A model generated the notes under the pieces. It was not told where the DNA came from. It searched no databases and saw only the letters and a list, made by a program, of their open reading frames with translations. The position numbers and the translations under genes are program-made. 43,973 nt of DNA, taken from a virus. The stretch is from the IMG/VR virus record IMGVR_UViG_3300027911_000025, positions 1 to 43,973 of that record; one strand, 5' to 3'. This document shows positions 30,319 to 38,479 of this stretch, piece after piece. The stretch's first letter is position 1, and every line of letters starts with the position of its first letter.

Positions 30319-30521
30319 GCGTGATTTTAAGGAAAAGTATCCCCTACCCTCCACCACTATACAGAAGTGTATCGAAATAAATACCAAGGGTTATCAATGG
30401 ATGGGAATGCGTTTGGGGGACACTGGACATACTACTGTCCCCTAAACCCTCCCCTAAATCGTCCAAGTGTCCCCTGTCCCCGGTACACGAAGTCGGCTGT
30501 TTGGTCGTATTTCATCAAAGT

Positions 30522-30550
30522 TTGTTGACGGGGTGGGTTTCGTGTATAAT
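30522..30550 (+). promoter_or_regulatory. Promoter candidate for the rightward late region
   Basis: A perfect -10 box TATAAT lies at 30545-30550. A 17-base spacer gives TTGTTG (30522-30527) as -35. A better box TTGACG (30525-30530) is only 14 bases away. The site would drive the tRNA-like element and the terminase cluster. Confidence 0.55.
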
Positions 30551-30685
30551 CTGGGCGAAAGCGCGAACTCCTTTCGGATTCCTTCTTTGAGTCCCTGGCC
30601 CCCGGCGGGTTCCCCCGTTGACGTGGCTATCACCGGCCCCGTCGCCTCTGGTTTCCAGTGGTGCGGGCCAGGGATTGCTTTTCGC

Positions 30686-30755
30686 GCACCCGTAGCTCAG
30701 TGAGAGCGCCCGTCATTCCAGACGGGAGGGCGAGGCTCGATGCTTTCCGGGTGCT
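30686..30755 (+). tRNA. Degenerate tRNA-Gly(UCC)-like element
   Basis: The acceptor strands GCACCCG (30686-30692) and CGGGTGC (30748-30754) pair 7 of 7. TA and the D-stem GCTC/GAGC follow the normal tRNA text (TAGCTCAG), but the D-loop is shortened. The anticodon arm CCCGT/ACGGG has an eight-base loop CATTCCAG instead of seven. The T-arm reads CTCGATG with a poorly paired stem. A functional tRNA is therefore doubtful. It could be a decayed tRNA gene or a tRNA mimic. Confidence 0.5.
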
Positions 30756-30804
30756 TTGGTGTCGGACCCACGGTAACGCTTGCAAAAGGCCCCTGAGGTG
30801 GGAC

Positions 30805-31077
30805 ATGGGGCACAAGGACCAGACCTCGATGCAGAAACGCACCCCTGAAGTGATCGCGATGCAGCGGGCCCAGGCGCGCGCCTGGCGCCAGGCCCGGCGG
30901 GTGCCGGTGGACGCGAGCATTATGGGCGAAGTGATCGAGGCGACGCGCGTCAGGCGCGTGCCGGAGACGGGGGACCTGGACCCGAAGCAGTCGCCACTTG
31001 ACCGGGTGAATCACCGGGGGGATGTGTGGTACGTGAATGAGGCCGGACGCATCGTCTACAGCAGGTGGGACTCGTGA
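30805..31077 (+). CDS. Small basic protein at the head of the packaging cluster
   Basis: I choose ATG 30805, with GAGGTGGG just before it; a longer frame would run through the tRNA-like element. The 90-residue product is helical and basic at first (IAMQRAQARAWRQARRVPVD) and ends with the strand pair DVWYVNEAGRIVYSRW. No family is recognised. It is first in the rightward operon and overlaps the next gene as GTGA. Confidence 0.6.
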   Translation: MGHKDQTSMQKRTPEVIAMQRAQARAWRQARRVPVDASIMGEVIEATRVRRVPETGDLDPKQSPLDRVNHRGDVWYVNEAGRIVYSRWDS

Positions 31078-31364
31078 GCGAAGAACCACGGTCTTTTGCG
31101 ATCGGCAGACGCTGGGCGCAGTGTTATGAGCGAGGGCTTAATTGCGCGTTCGCCGCACAAGCTTCACTGGCTGATATGGAATCCCTTCTCACACAGGTCG
31201 AAAAGACGCTGGACGAGAAAGATGAATTTTTAGCCTCTATTACGCCCATTGAGCGCTGCTCAAAATGTGGCAACCAGACGTTTCTGATCGCGCAAAATAA
31301 AGCGTTTTGTTGCTACTGCTATACGCGCATCGAGATCGATGTTGAAATACAGCGACCAGGATAA
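31074..31364 (+). CDS. Small zinc-ribbon-like protein
   Basis: The start is GTG 31074 (GTGA overlap, AGGTG before it). The 96-residue product has a helical N-terminal half and a zinc-ribbon pattern at the end: CSKC (62-65), then CCYC with cysteines 79 and 82. The ends of the ribbon strands look normal (QTFLIAQNKAFCC). It overlaps the small terminase start by 26 bases. It may bind DNA at the packaging site, but there is no direct support beyond position. Confidence 0.6.
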   Translation: MSEEPRSFAIGRRWAQCYERGLNCAFAAQASLADMESLLTQVEKTLDEKDEFLASITPIERCSKCGNQTFLIAQNKAFCCYCYTRIEIDVEIQRPG

Positions 31365-31917
31365 AGCAAACGCCCTGGCGACGCTGGATGCCAACGGGGG
31401 GAACCTGGTGCTGACCGCAGCCCAGCTGGGGATCCCGCGCTCCACCATCAAGTCCTGGCGCGGTGGCATCGGCGTGCACGAATCGGTGGCGAGGTCTCGC
31501 CATGAGAAAAGAAACGTGCTGCGGCAGCTGTACCAGGCAGAAGCGGAGGCCGCGCTCAAACTGGCGGCGACCAAGCGTAAAGAGGCAACGTACCAGCAAT
31601 TGATGACCGCTGCCGCGATCAGTACCGACAAACTGGCCGCGCTCGATGCGGCGGATGCGGTGAATCCGGCGGACCTCTTTGACCGGATGGAAGCGATCGC
31701 CAGAGTGCTGGCCGAGCGCATACAGGACGTGGACCTTCTTGCTACCATCGCCCAGGACCTCGACGAAATCGAGAAACAATACGCCGCCCCTCTCAGTGGT
31801 GGCCCAGCGCCTCCGGGAAGCGTCCCTCAGATCGGCGCAGCTGATCCCGCCGGAGCGCCAGGTGCGACTCCCGCACCTGAAGATCCAAACGAAGGACCAG
31901 CGGCTCATCCCGCTTGA
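31339..31917 (+). CDS. Terminase small subunit
   Basis: A 192-residue protein from ATG 31339. The first 45 residues form a helix-turn-helix of the Terminase_2/helix-turn-helix-28 style: ANALATLDANGGNLVLTAAQLGIPRSTIKSWRGG (in two parts). The middle is helical, with LDAADAVNPADLFDRMEAIARVL, suited to ring oligomerisation. The C-terminal 40 residues are a G/P/A-rich tail that overlaps the large-subunit gene in another frame. It would recognise the packaging start site on phage DNA and hand it to the large subunit. Confidence 0.8.
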   Translation: MLKYSDQDKANALATLDANGGNLVLTAAQLGIPRSTIKSWRGGIGVHESVARSRHEKRNVLRQLYQAEAEAALKLAATKRKEATYQQLMTAAAISTDKLAALDAADAVNPADLFDRMEAIARVLAERIQDVDLLATIAQDLDEIEKQYAAPLSGGPAPPGSVPQIGAADPAGAPGATPAPEDPNEGPAAHPA

Positions 31918-33394
31918 GCCAAACACGGTCCAGGCCCGCTACCTCACGCAGCTCGGGCACACGCTGCGGCATAAACGCGAAATCATCTTAAAGGCGCGCC
32001 AGTTCGGGTTCTCCACTCTGCTGATTGCGCTGATGTTCCAGGACACGGTAAATACCCCAAACACCGTTTCCGTAATCATCGCCCACGACCAGGAAGCGAC
32101 CGAGAATTTGTTCCAGATGGTGTCCCGCTTTTGGGAAAACCTGCCGGATGGGATCCGTCCGCCGACGCGCTACGCAAACCGGCGCGAGCTCTACTTCCCG
32201 GATCGCAACTCCCGGATCCTGGTGATGACGGCGGGGAAGAAGCGGGCAGGCCGCTCCTACACCATCAATAACCTGCACTGCTCGGAAGCGGCGTTCTGGG
32301 AGCACTCGGAAACCATCACCGGTCTTTTCCAGGCGGTGCCCGCCTCCGGCTTCATCGCGGTGGAGTCCACGGCAAACGGCACCGGTGGCCAGGGGAAGAT
32401 CTACCACGACCTGTATGAAACCGCCAAGTCCGGCACGAATGGTTACACCGCCCGGTTTTACGCCTGGTGGGAACACGACGAGTACGAAGCAGATCCGCCA
32501 GCTGGTTTTCGACGAACAGACGAGGAGGTGGGTCTGGCGATCCGTTTGGATCTCGACCACCGCTTCGGCAGGGATACAGCCGATAGAAAGCTTTACTGGC
32601 GGCGACTGAAGAAGGCGGAGCCGGGTATGGGCGCGATGTTTGCGCAGGAATACCCCTCAGATGACGAGGAAGCCTTCCTCGCGGTTACCGATGCGTTCTT
32701 CACGGACTTTGATCCGGCTCGCCACGGGGTGTTCGAGGATGAGGTCCGGATCGAAAAATACTGGCAGTACTCCGGCTCGTACGACTGGGGCTACGGGTCT
32801 CCGGCCTCGTTTGGGCTCCGGGTGGTGGACGATCGCGGCCGGGTGATCGATATCGACGAGCGGTACCAGATCCGGGCGACCGATCCCGAGCAAGCCGCCG
32901 AAGTGGTCGCCTGCATCAAGAGCTGGGGGCTGCGGCTCGACCAGGTGCCGATCTACGCAGACCCCTCCATGTGGGCCAAAAAGACGGACCACATGGGGAG
33001 ACTGATCGCCAATGTGGATGCTTTTCTGGCTGCTGGGCTACGCATGGTCCCTGCATCAAATGACCGAAAAGGCGGCTGGGCGAACTGCCGGCGATACCTG
33101 CATGACCTGGACGAGGAAAAGGACCAGTCCGGCCAGGTGGTGAAGCGCACCCCGTTCTGGCGCTACCTCAAGGGGCGACGCCCGAATCTGGTGCGCACCA
33201 TCACGCAAATGGTCCACGACGAAAACGACCGCGAGGATCTGGACACCGACAAGGAAGACCACGCGGTCGATGAATGGCGCTACGGCCTGGCCGCCCGTCC
33301 CCGGCCCTCGGACAAAAAGAGTCCGGAGGAAAAGAAGCGGGAAGCCGATATCGCCAAAGAATTCGGGCAAAACCGCCCGAAGCGGAAACTCTAA
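31796..33394 (+). CDS. terL: Terminase large subunit (ATPase/nuclease)
   Basis: The exact start is uncertain. I take GTG 31796 (or the next GTG), inside the small-subunit gene, because homologous sequence seems to begin near RLPHLKIQTKDQRLIPL; there is no SD, so coupling is assumed. The product is about 532 residues. ATPase motifs: LKARQFGFSTL (66-76, deviant Walker A) and NNLHCSEAAFW (Walker B region, acidic residue in SEAAF). Nuclease acids: DWGYG (about 327), YADPSMW (about 384) and HAVDEWRYG (about 498). It powers DNA packaging through the portal and cuts the concatemer, most likely by a headful mechanism given the P22-type portal. Confidence 0.88.
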   Translation: MVAQRLREASLRSAQLIPPERQVRLPHLKIQTKDQRLIPLEPNTVQARYLTQLGHTLRHKREIILKARQFGFSTLLIALMFQDTVNTPNTVSVIIAHDQEATENLFQMVSRFWENLPDGIRPPTRYANRRELYFPDRNSRILVMTAGKKRAGRSYTINNLHCSEAAFWEHSETITGLFQAVPASGFIAVESTANGTGGQGKIYHDLYETAKSGTNGYTARFYAWWEHDEYEADPPAGFRRTDEEVGLAIRLDLDHRFGRDTADRKLYWRRLKKAEPGMGAMFAQEYPSDDEEAFLAVTDAFFTDFDPARHGVFEDEVRIEKYWQYSGSYDWGYGSPASFGLRVVDDRGRVIDIDERYQIRATDPEQAAEVVACIKSWGLRLDQVPIYADPSMWAKKTDHMGRLIANVDAFLAAGLRMVPASNDRKGGWANCRRYLHDLDEEKDQSGQVVKRTPFWRYLKGRRPNLVRTITQMVHDENDREDLDTDKEDHAVDEWRYGLAARPRPSDKKSPEEKKREADIAKEFGQNRPKRKL

Positions 33395-33412
33395 TTCAAA
33401 CCCCCACTTCGG

Positions 33413-33428
33413 TCGCCGTGCTCGGCGA
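33413..33428 (+). repeat. Intergenic hairpin TCGCCG-TGCT-CGGCGA
   Basis: A perfect 6-bp stem with a four-base loop lies between the terminase stop and the next SD. It belongs to a group with 39779-39794 and 41745-41778. No T-run follows. Confidence 0.6.
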
Positions 33429-33449
33429 TCACGACAGGAGCGATTCAGT

Positions 33450-33776
33450 ATGTACGACAGGAAATCGGGAACCAGTTTAGATGCCGCGCGCGGCTATGGG
33501 ACCGAAGCTGCAATGCAGGTACCGGAAGAAGTCACTATCGGCCATATCCTCAAGGAACAGGCGGATCTGCTTGATCGGGTGTCTATGCAGCTTGCCAGCC
33601 TTCACGAGCGGATCGGTCCGGTGCTTAAACCCGACCAGATGGCACCGGACCAGGCGTACTCCAAGCAGCCAGCGCCTGTCCATAGCGGTTTCTACGAACT
33701 GGTCGAGCGCCACAATATGCAGCTTCGGGTGATCAGCGCCGGTATCAATAACCTGCATGATCGGGTCGATCGGTGA
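33450..33776 (+). CDS. Small helical structural-region protein, unknown
   Basis: ATG 33450 has AGGAG nine bases before it. The product is 108 residues. Residues 30-60 (IGHILKEQADLLDRVSMQLASLHERI) and 83-108 are amphipathic helices. Proteins of this kind between terminase and portal are common in P22-type phages, but the function is unknown. It overlaps the next gene as GTGA. Confidence 0.65.
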   Translation: MYDRKSGTSLDAARGYGTEAAMQVPEEVTIGHILKEQADLLDRVSMQLASLHERIGPVLKPDQMAPDQAYSKQPAPVHSGFYELVERHNMQLRVISAGINNLHDRVDR

Positions 33777-34165
33777 AAACCGGCGTTCAGGCCCTGCCTG
33801 GCATTGATGTCCGGGTCTACTCGGTGCAATTTTCCCTGGGGCGTTTGGTGGCCGCTGCTCACCCCAAGCGGGCCCAGGAGGGCCGGGAGCAAGGCACGAT
33901 CTCGCTTACCATTGCGGTTGAGACAGACCTGGCACCGGGCGAGATCTCCGTCTATCTGCCGTGGGTGGACGGGGCACAGGGCCAGAATGTGCAGTACATC
34001 CGGATGGCTGCGGTGGGCGGCGCGAAGGCGATCCGGGAGTGGTTCGTGCGCTCCCAGAGCTTCACGGATCCGGACGATCTGGGCGGCGAAGATCCCGGCG
34101 CTCCCACTCCTGAACCAGCAGCCGAAGTGTTGAGTAGCGAACCAGCGGCATTGACGCCACATTGA
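33773..34165 (+). CDS. Unknown small protein with beta core and low-complexity tail
   Basis: The GTG start at 33773 overlaps the upstream stop. The 130-residue product has an ordered first 95 residues (DVRVYSVQFSLGRLVAAAH, GTISLTIAVETDLAPG, VQYIRMAAVGG). Its last 35 residues are P/E/A-rich (GEDPGAPTPEPAAEV), and that part is overlapped on the other strand by a plausible gene. The core could be a small beta-barrel. No function is known. Confidence 0.6.
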   Translation: MKTGVQALPGIDVRVYSVQFSLGRLVAAAHPKRAQEGREQGTISLTIAVETDLAPGEISVYLPWVDGAQGQNVQYIRMAAVGGAKAIREWFVRSQSFTDPDDLGGEDPGAPTPEPAAEVLSSEPAALTPH

Positions 34166-34319
34166 CCTGCCCTTCGTAATACGCCCGGCCGTAAAACAGC
34201 GGGATCTCTTTGTCCGGCACATCGGTGTTTGGCAGTCCCGCCTCCGTTAAGGCGTCCCGCATGGCCTCTATGTCACTTTTGCTAAACGCGCTGATCAGTG
34301 TGCTTTTGTCGGTGCTCAT
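34062..34319 (-). CDS. Possible antisense gene, 85 residues
   Basis: On the minus strand ATG 34319 opens 85 codons ending at 34062. The peptide looks natural: SDIEAMRDALTEAGLPNTD, then EIPLFYGRAYYEGQVNV and TLRLLVQEWERRDLRR. Codons mostly end in G or C. It covers the 95 bases that hold no rightward gene (34166-34260), the low-complexity end of the previous gene, and the first codons of the next small membrane gene. The SD is weak. All surrounding genes run rightward, so this would be an isolated antisense gene. An inner start at 34262 is also possible. Confidence 0.45.
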   Translation of the reverse strand: MSTDKSTLISAFSKSDIEAMRDALTEAGLPNTDVPDKEIPLFYGRAYYEGQVNVASMPLVRYSTLRLLVQEWERRDLRRPDRPDP

Positions 34320-34428
34320 AACCATCACTTTTCTCGTTTGGCGGGAAATCAACCTGCTCCGGCGGGGGATCCACGTCTCAGACGAGTCCTGGCTTGCTAA
34401 GTTTAAGAAACGGAAACGGAAACTGTAA
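34261..34428 (+). CDS. Small single-span membrane protein
   Basis: I choose ATG 34261, with AAGG about eleven bases before it. The product is 55 residues with one transmembrane helix at about residues 5-28 (LLLNALISVLLSVLITITFLV). It ends in a very basic tail (KFKKRKRKL). The stop overlaps the next start as TAATG. Such proteins among packaging genes could be minor virion or membrane-associated proteins. A second holin or pinholin is possible, but it is far from the lysis genes. Confidence 0.6.
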   Translation: MASMSLLLNALISVLLSVLITITFLVWREINLLRRGIHVSDESWLAKFKKRKRKL

Positions 34429-34709
34429 TGTCCCTGATTACTAAGATTTTCGGTGTGGACCCACTCATTCAAGATGCCAAAGAGCACGATTGGGTGGCGG
34501 CAGAAGACGAGCTGGCCAATTTGCTGACCCGGTACGCCGATGCGTCGGTCGCCTCTGAATTTAAGGCCTTGCTCCCGATTCTGGACCCGATTCTGACGGC
34601 GCTTGCCCAGAAGAAGCTCACTGCCTCCGAGATGGAGCAGATCGTGGTAGGTGCTCTTGCCGCGCTGCCTGAAGTCGCGCCGTCCCTGGCGCCTAACGCC
34701 ACCACGTAG
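34428..34709 (+). CDS. Small helical protein before the portal gene, unknown
   Basis: A 93-residue protein from ATG 34428. It is almost wholly helical: LIQDAKEHDWVAAEDELANLL, then KALLPILDPILTALAQ and ASEMEQIVVGALAAL. No motif is recognised. It is coupled at both ends (TAATG upstream, TAGTG downstream), so it is made with the membrane peptide and the portal. It may assist head assembly. Confidence 0.65.
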   Translation: MSLITKIFGVDPLIQDAKEHDWVAAEDELANLLTRYADASVASEFKALLPILDPILTALAQKKLTASEMEQIVVGALAALPEVAPSLAPNATT

Positions 34710-36925
34710 TGTTCAAGGTCTTTGGCTCCGGCTCCCAGCCCGCAAACGCCCCGCTGAACTCGAACGCCGGGACGCCGGAGCAGCTGGTCACGCCCTACTC
34801 GACGAGGCCGCCCGACAGTGCGCCCCAGCCACGTCGCCAGCAGTCCGCGGACGCTCGCCAAACGGTGGAGGAGATCCGAAAGGAATGGCGCCGGGCTGCG
34901 GACGCGCGCCGGCTCATGGAGCGGGAATGGGTGCTCTCGATCGCGATGGTCGAGGGGCGCCAGTGGCTCGCCTGGGACGACGCGGCCAACAAGATCATCT
35001 CGCTGATTGACGAGTCCGACCCGGACCGGTACATCACCGAAAACCTCTTGCGGCCACTCATGACCAAGTGGATCGCGCTGCTCACGATGACCAAGCCCGA
35101 CGCCTCCGTCGCGCCGGACACCACGTCCCCGATTGACCGGGCGGCGGCGGCCGAGGGGCGTGCGATCCTCGGGAATCTGGCCCGACGACTGAATCAGCAG
35201 CAGCAAAACATCGAGATCGCGTACTGGCTCTACACGACCGGCGTTTGCTACCAGTACTCCTGGTGGGACGCGAACGCGATGGCGGACATCCCCAAGATCG
35301 GTTCGGATGGGAGCCTCCAGGGCAAGCAGCGCGCCCGCGTCGGAGATCACTGCGTGGAGGTCAAGTCTCCGTTTGAGATCTTCCTCGATCCGGCTGCGCG
35401 GCGCTTCAAGGACTGCCGCTATGTCGTGGACATGACCGTGCGCCCACTGGTCTGGTTTGAGGAGCAGTTCGGGAAAGCGGGGCAGTTCGTCCAGGCGGAA
35501 TCCGCGATTCCGTACCTTGGGTACCTCGGGTACCTGCAGGGCTACGGCGGGATCTCCCAGCTCCCCGGTTACGGCGCCAACTTCTCCGCGCTCATTGCCG
35601 GGAAAGACGTCGCCCAGGCCCCGTGCATCAACTACTACGAGCCGCCTGGCCCCAAGTACCAGAACGGCCGCTGGATCGTGATTGGTGGGGACCGTCTGCT
35701 TTACGACGGTGAGTGGCTGCCCGAATGGCTCGAGGACTCGCCGCGCCGCCCGTTCCCGATGTTCACCCGCTACACGCTCGAGGAGTGCGCCGGACACCCG
35801 TATTCGCGGGGGTTGGTGCCGGATCTGGCGCCGCTCCAGGTCGAGTACAACCGTTTGGCGTCTCGCGTGATCGAGCGGATCGAGGAAGACAAGCTCACGG
35901 TCATTATCGACAAGGGCGCCGGCGTTCGGGTGGACGCGTACGTCGATGACATCGAGGAAGGGCGACACGTCCGCAAGATCCTCTATAACCCTGGCTCCAC
36001 GCCGCCCACGATGGAGGGCGCACCACCGGTCACCGCAGACGTCTGGCGCCTCAAGCAGGAACTCTGGGCGAACATGCAGCACATGGCCGGGATCCACGAC
36101 CCGAACCTGGGCCAAACGGAAGGCGGCGTCACGGCGGGTATCGCGATTGAGATGCTGCAGCAGTCGGACCGCACCCAGCTGGCGATCGCGCTAAATGCGA
36201 TGGAGTCCGGGCTCGAGGACACCGCGAACATCGCGATCCTCTCGTACCGGTTCAACGCGCAGCCGTACCTGCAGCGCCTGGTGGGGCTCGATGACACCGG
36301 GAACCCCGACCAGGCCCGAAACAATGTGCAGGCGTTTACCGCTTTGTCCCAGGGCGGCGCCGCTTCCTGCATCGTGACCGCCGGATCGGCCACTCCCAAA
36401 ACGCCCGCCGGCCGCAACCAGGAAATCCTGACGTACCTCCAGATGGGCCTTTTCGGCCCGGTCGGATCCCCGGATGCGGCGGCGATCGCCGTCCAGCTTA
36501 TGAGCCTGTCACGCTCCGACCTGGTGCTTGACATGCTCCAGCAGCAGATCGCCCAGCGTCAGCAGATGGCCCAGCAGGCCGCGCAGCAGCAATCCCAGCA
36601 ACTGGCCCAGCAGGCCCAGCACCAGCAGGACCTGGAAAACTTACGAAACCAGGGCAAGCTGCAAACCGAGGTGGTCCGCCAGGCCGGATCGATGCAGCGC
36701 GAACAGGCGGCGGTGGGCGGGAAGATCCTGCTGGCCGAGCAGCAGCACGGCCAGATCGGCGCGCAGGCGGCCCAGGGACACGCCCAGGCCCAGGACCAGG
36801 AATCGCTGCGGCTCATGGGCCAGATGCTGCTCGCGGAGCTTGGGCACCGGTCCCAAATGGAGATGCAGCAGCAAAAGCTTCAGTCCCAGCCCTCGCAAAG
36901 CTACGACAACGTGAACCAGGACTAA
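34709..36925 (+). CDS. Portal protein, P22 type
   Basis: The GTG start at 34709 overlaps the upstream stop; the product is 738 residues, close to the P22 portal (725). Early features are typical of the P22-like portal family: EEIRKEWRRAADARRLMEREW, then EGRQWLAWDD (about residues 50-95) and ENLLRPLMTKW. The stem/wing region (KSPFEIFLDPAARRFKDCRYVV) follows, and EYNRLASRVIERIEEDKL is in the helical core. Residues 610-735 are a glutamine-rich coiled coil resembling the long barrel of P22 gp1. It forms the twelve-fold channel through which DNA enters and leaves. The identification is strong. Confidence 0.88.
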   Translation: MFKVFGSGSQPANAPLNSNAGTPEQLVTPYSTRPPDSAPQPRRQQSADARQTVEEIRKEWRRAADARRLMEREWVLSIAMVEGRQWLAWDDAANKIISLIDESDPDRYITENLLRPLMTKWIALLTMTKPDASVAPDTTSPIDRAAAAEGRAILGNLARRLNQQQQNIEIAYWLYTTGVCYQYSWWDANAMADIPKIGSDGSLQGKQRARVGDHCVEVKSPFEIFLDPAARRFKDCRYVVDMTVRPLVWFEEQFGKAGQFVQAESAIPYLGYLGYLQGYGGISQLPGYGANFSALIAGKDVAQAPCINYYEPPGPKYQNGRWIVIGGDRLLYDGEWLPEWLEDSPRRPFPMFTRYTLEECAGHPYSRGLVPDLAPLQVEYNRLASRVIERIEEDKLTVIIDKGAGVRVDAYVDDIEEGRHVRKILYNPGSTPPTMEGAPPVTADVWRLKQELWANMQHMAGIHDPNLGQTEGGVTAGIAIEMLQQSDRTQLAIALNAMESGLEDTANIAILSYRFNAQPYLQRLVGLDDTGNPDQARNNVQAFTALSQGGAASCIVTAGSATPKTPAGRNQEILTYLQMGLFGPVGSPDAAAIAVQLMSLSRSDLVLDMLQQQIAQRQQMAQQAAQQQSQQLAQQAQHQQDLENLRNQGKLQTEVVRQAGSMQREQAAVGGKILLAEQQHGQIGAQAAQGHAQAQDQESLRLMGQMLLAELGHRSQMEMQQQKLQSQPSQSYDNVNQD

Positions 36926-36928
36926 ACT

Positions 36929-38479
36929 ATGCCAAACCAACCAACGTTTACGGTCGCCTTGGACGATCCGGTCTCCCCCACGCAGCTGACCGCAACATTT
37001 ATTCGGCCTGTCGCACCGGGTCCGCAGCCTGTCCCTCATATCGTCGATGTCACTGACAGCGCTGACGGGTATATGGGTTCTAAAACCGTGGTCGTACCTG
37101 CCGCCGCCCCGCTCGCCCCGGCTGCTCCTACTGGCCTGAAGGCAAGCAGCACCTGGGACGCTACAACGGGCAAACCCGCCAATACCCTGACCTGGAGCAC
37201 GTCCGTGGGTGCAACCAGCTATGATGTCCTGCGCAATGGATCCGTTATCCAGACGGGTATCACTACGCCAAGCTACGTGGATGAGGGAGCAACACCTGGC
37301 GGCACGGTCGCCTATACGGTTATTGCTCGGGGGCCAGGGGGACCCTCTCCTGCATCGTCTCCGGCGGCCGTAACCTCTGCCAGCGCTCCCGTTGCAGCGC
37401 ATGGGGTGGTTCTTCGGGCGGACGGCACGGTGACCCCTTTTGGTATCACCCCCGGCATCGAGCCACAGTGCCCTGCGTCGTTTTTGTGCCCAGGTCCAGC
37501 GGGAATGAAGTTCGTTCAGCTCTTGATCTCGGCATTTCGGAACTTTAACGGCGGTCCTGTTCCCGATGGCGTCATCGCGCAAATCGTCGCCTCAGCTCAG
37601 GATGCAGGCGTCTTTCAATCGATCATGTGGTTCGTGGAGATGGTCGCCTGTGATATGACCAAATCCAGCTTCACGGCTCCTGGACCTGGGAACGGTTTTG
37701 TCGCTTCGATCTATGCCTACCTCGGTGAGGCGTACGGCACGCAGCTCCTGTCTCCGAACTGCCAGCAGGTTGCCGGTGCCCTTCCCTTCGCCTTTAACGC
37801 GAACACCGGCAAGGTCTTGCATATGTCCTGGGTAACCCCTCGGCACTTTGGCGATAATCAGGGACCGGGAGACTGGGTCGGGTTCCAGCTTGCGGATAGG
37901 GTCGGCAAATGGATCTCGAATAAGTTCCTGCTCGGCGACTCGATGAATACGGTTGACAATGTTATCGCCAACTGGCAGCCAGATCAGTTCAACCTGGTGC
38001 TCCAGAAGGTCGTATCTACTCCCGGATTCGACGGAGCCGACAGCACCCAGACCTGGACCAACAACGTGCTGACGACCAACTGGATGGACATGGACCCGAA
38101 CAATCAGGTGATCCGGGGCGGGGAGCAGAACTCTGGCCAGTACGAGAAAACCTTCGCCACGGATGGCTTGCCCTTCAACGCAATCTCAGCGAGCCGCCCC
38201 CTTCTTCGCAAGGATCTCTACTACCAGCGTATGGGGCTACAGGACTCCTTCGCGGCGTTCGAGGATGGGATCCAGCAGTTCCGCTCCGGATTGCTCCCGG
38301 TGGCCCAGAGCATGACGCTACCATCGGGTTACATCCTCCCGGCGTTCAGTGTCAATCAGTACCATCCCGCCCTCCACGAACTGGGTAACACGGGCGATGC
38401 TCCCACGATCATGCAGCTCACCAATCTTGCCGTAATTGTCGAGGACGTGATGCCGACCGGTAAGGTTTTGGGGTTCTGA
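36929..38479 (+). CDS. FN3-domain protein inserted in the head module, unknown
   Basis: A 516-residue protein from ATG 36929 with AGGA seven bases upstream. Residues about 64-150 form a fibronectin type III domain: APAAPTGLKASSTW, NTLTWSTSVGATSYDVLRNG and VAYTVIARGPGGPSPAS are its usual strands. The N-terminal 60 residues may be another small beta domain. The C-terminal 350 residues have a different style, with VFQSIMWFVEMVACD and many aromatic and N/Q residues, and I do not recognise them. FN3 domains on virion proteins often bind carbohydrate on cells. A decoration protein or secreted factor is possible. Confidence 0.6.
   Translation: MPNQPTFTVALDDPVSPTQLTATFIRPVAPGPQPVPHIVDVTDSADGYMGSKTVVVPAAAPLAPAAPTGLKASSTWDATTGKPANTLTWSTSVGATSYDVLRNGSVIQTGITTPSYVDEGATPGGTVAYTVIARGPGGPSPASSPAAVTSASAPVAAHGVVLRADGTVTPFGITPGIEPQCPASFLCPGPAGMKFVQLLISAFRNFNGGPVPDGVIAQIVASAQDAGVFQSIMWFVEMVACDMTKSSFTAPGPGNGFVASIYAYLGEAYGTQLLSPNCQQVAGALPFAFNANTGKVLHMSWVTPRHFGDNQGPGDWVGFQLADRVGKWISNKFLLGDSMNTVDNVIANWQPDQFNLVLQKVVSTPGFDGADSTQTWTNNVLTTNWMDMDPNNQVIRGGEQNSGQYEKTFATDGLPFNAISASRPLLRKDLYYQRMGLQDSFAAFEDGIQQFRSGLLPVAQSMTLPSGYILPAFSVNQYHPALHELGNTGDAPTIMQLTNLAVIVEDVMPTGKVLGF

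Larger units (their letters stand above)
30097..30521. other. Non-coding repeat-rich region, possible origin or regulatory region
   Basis: This stretch of about 425 bases has no convincing gene. It holds GGGGACACTT at 30111-30120, 30131-30140 and 30143-30152. A further GGGGACACT lies at 30416-30424, inverted forms AGTGTCCCC/TGTCCCC lie at 30436-30481, and related GGGGAGACT forms at 30161-30170 (inverted) and 30241-30250. It also has three TGATAC repeats, a GC hairpin with a TTTATA loop and AT-rich patches. Confidence 0.6.

Noticed and set aside
30525-30550. TTGACG as the -35 box of the late promoter
   Set aside because: The spacer to TATAAT is only 14 bases; TTGTTG at 17 bases is weaker in sequence but better spaced, so I list the site only as a candidate.
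34469-36115. A 548-residue leftward frame over the portal gene
   Set aside because: Shadow of the P22-type portal frame; composition R/V/D/L-rich with no domain, and it would run against the operon.
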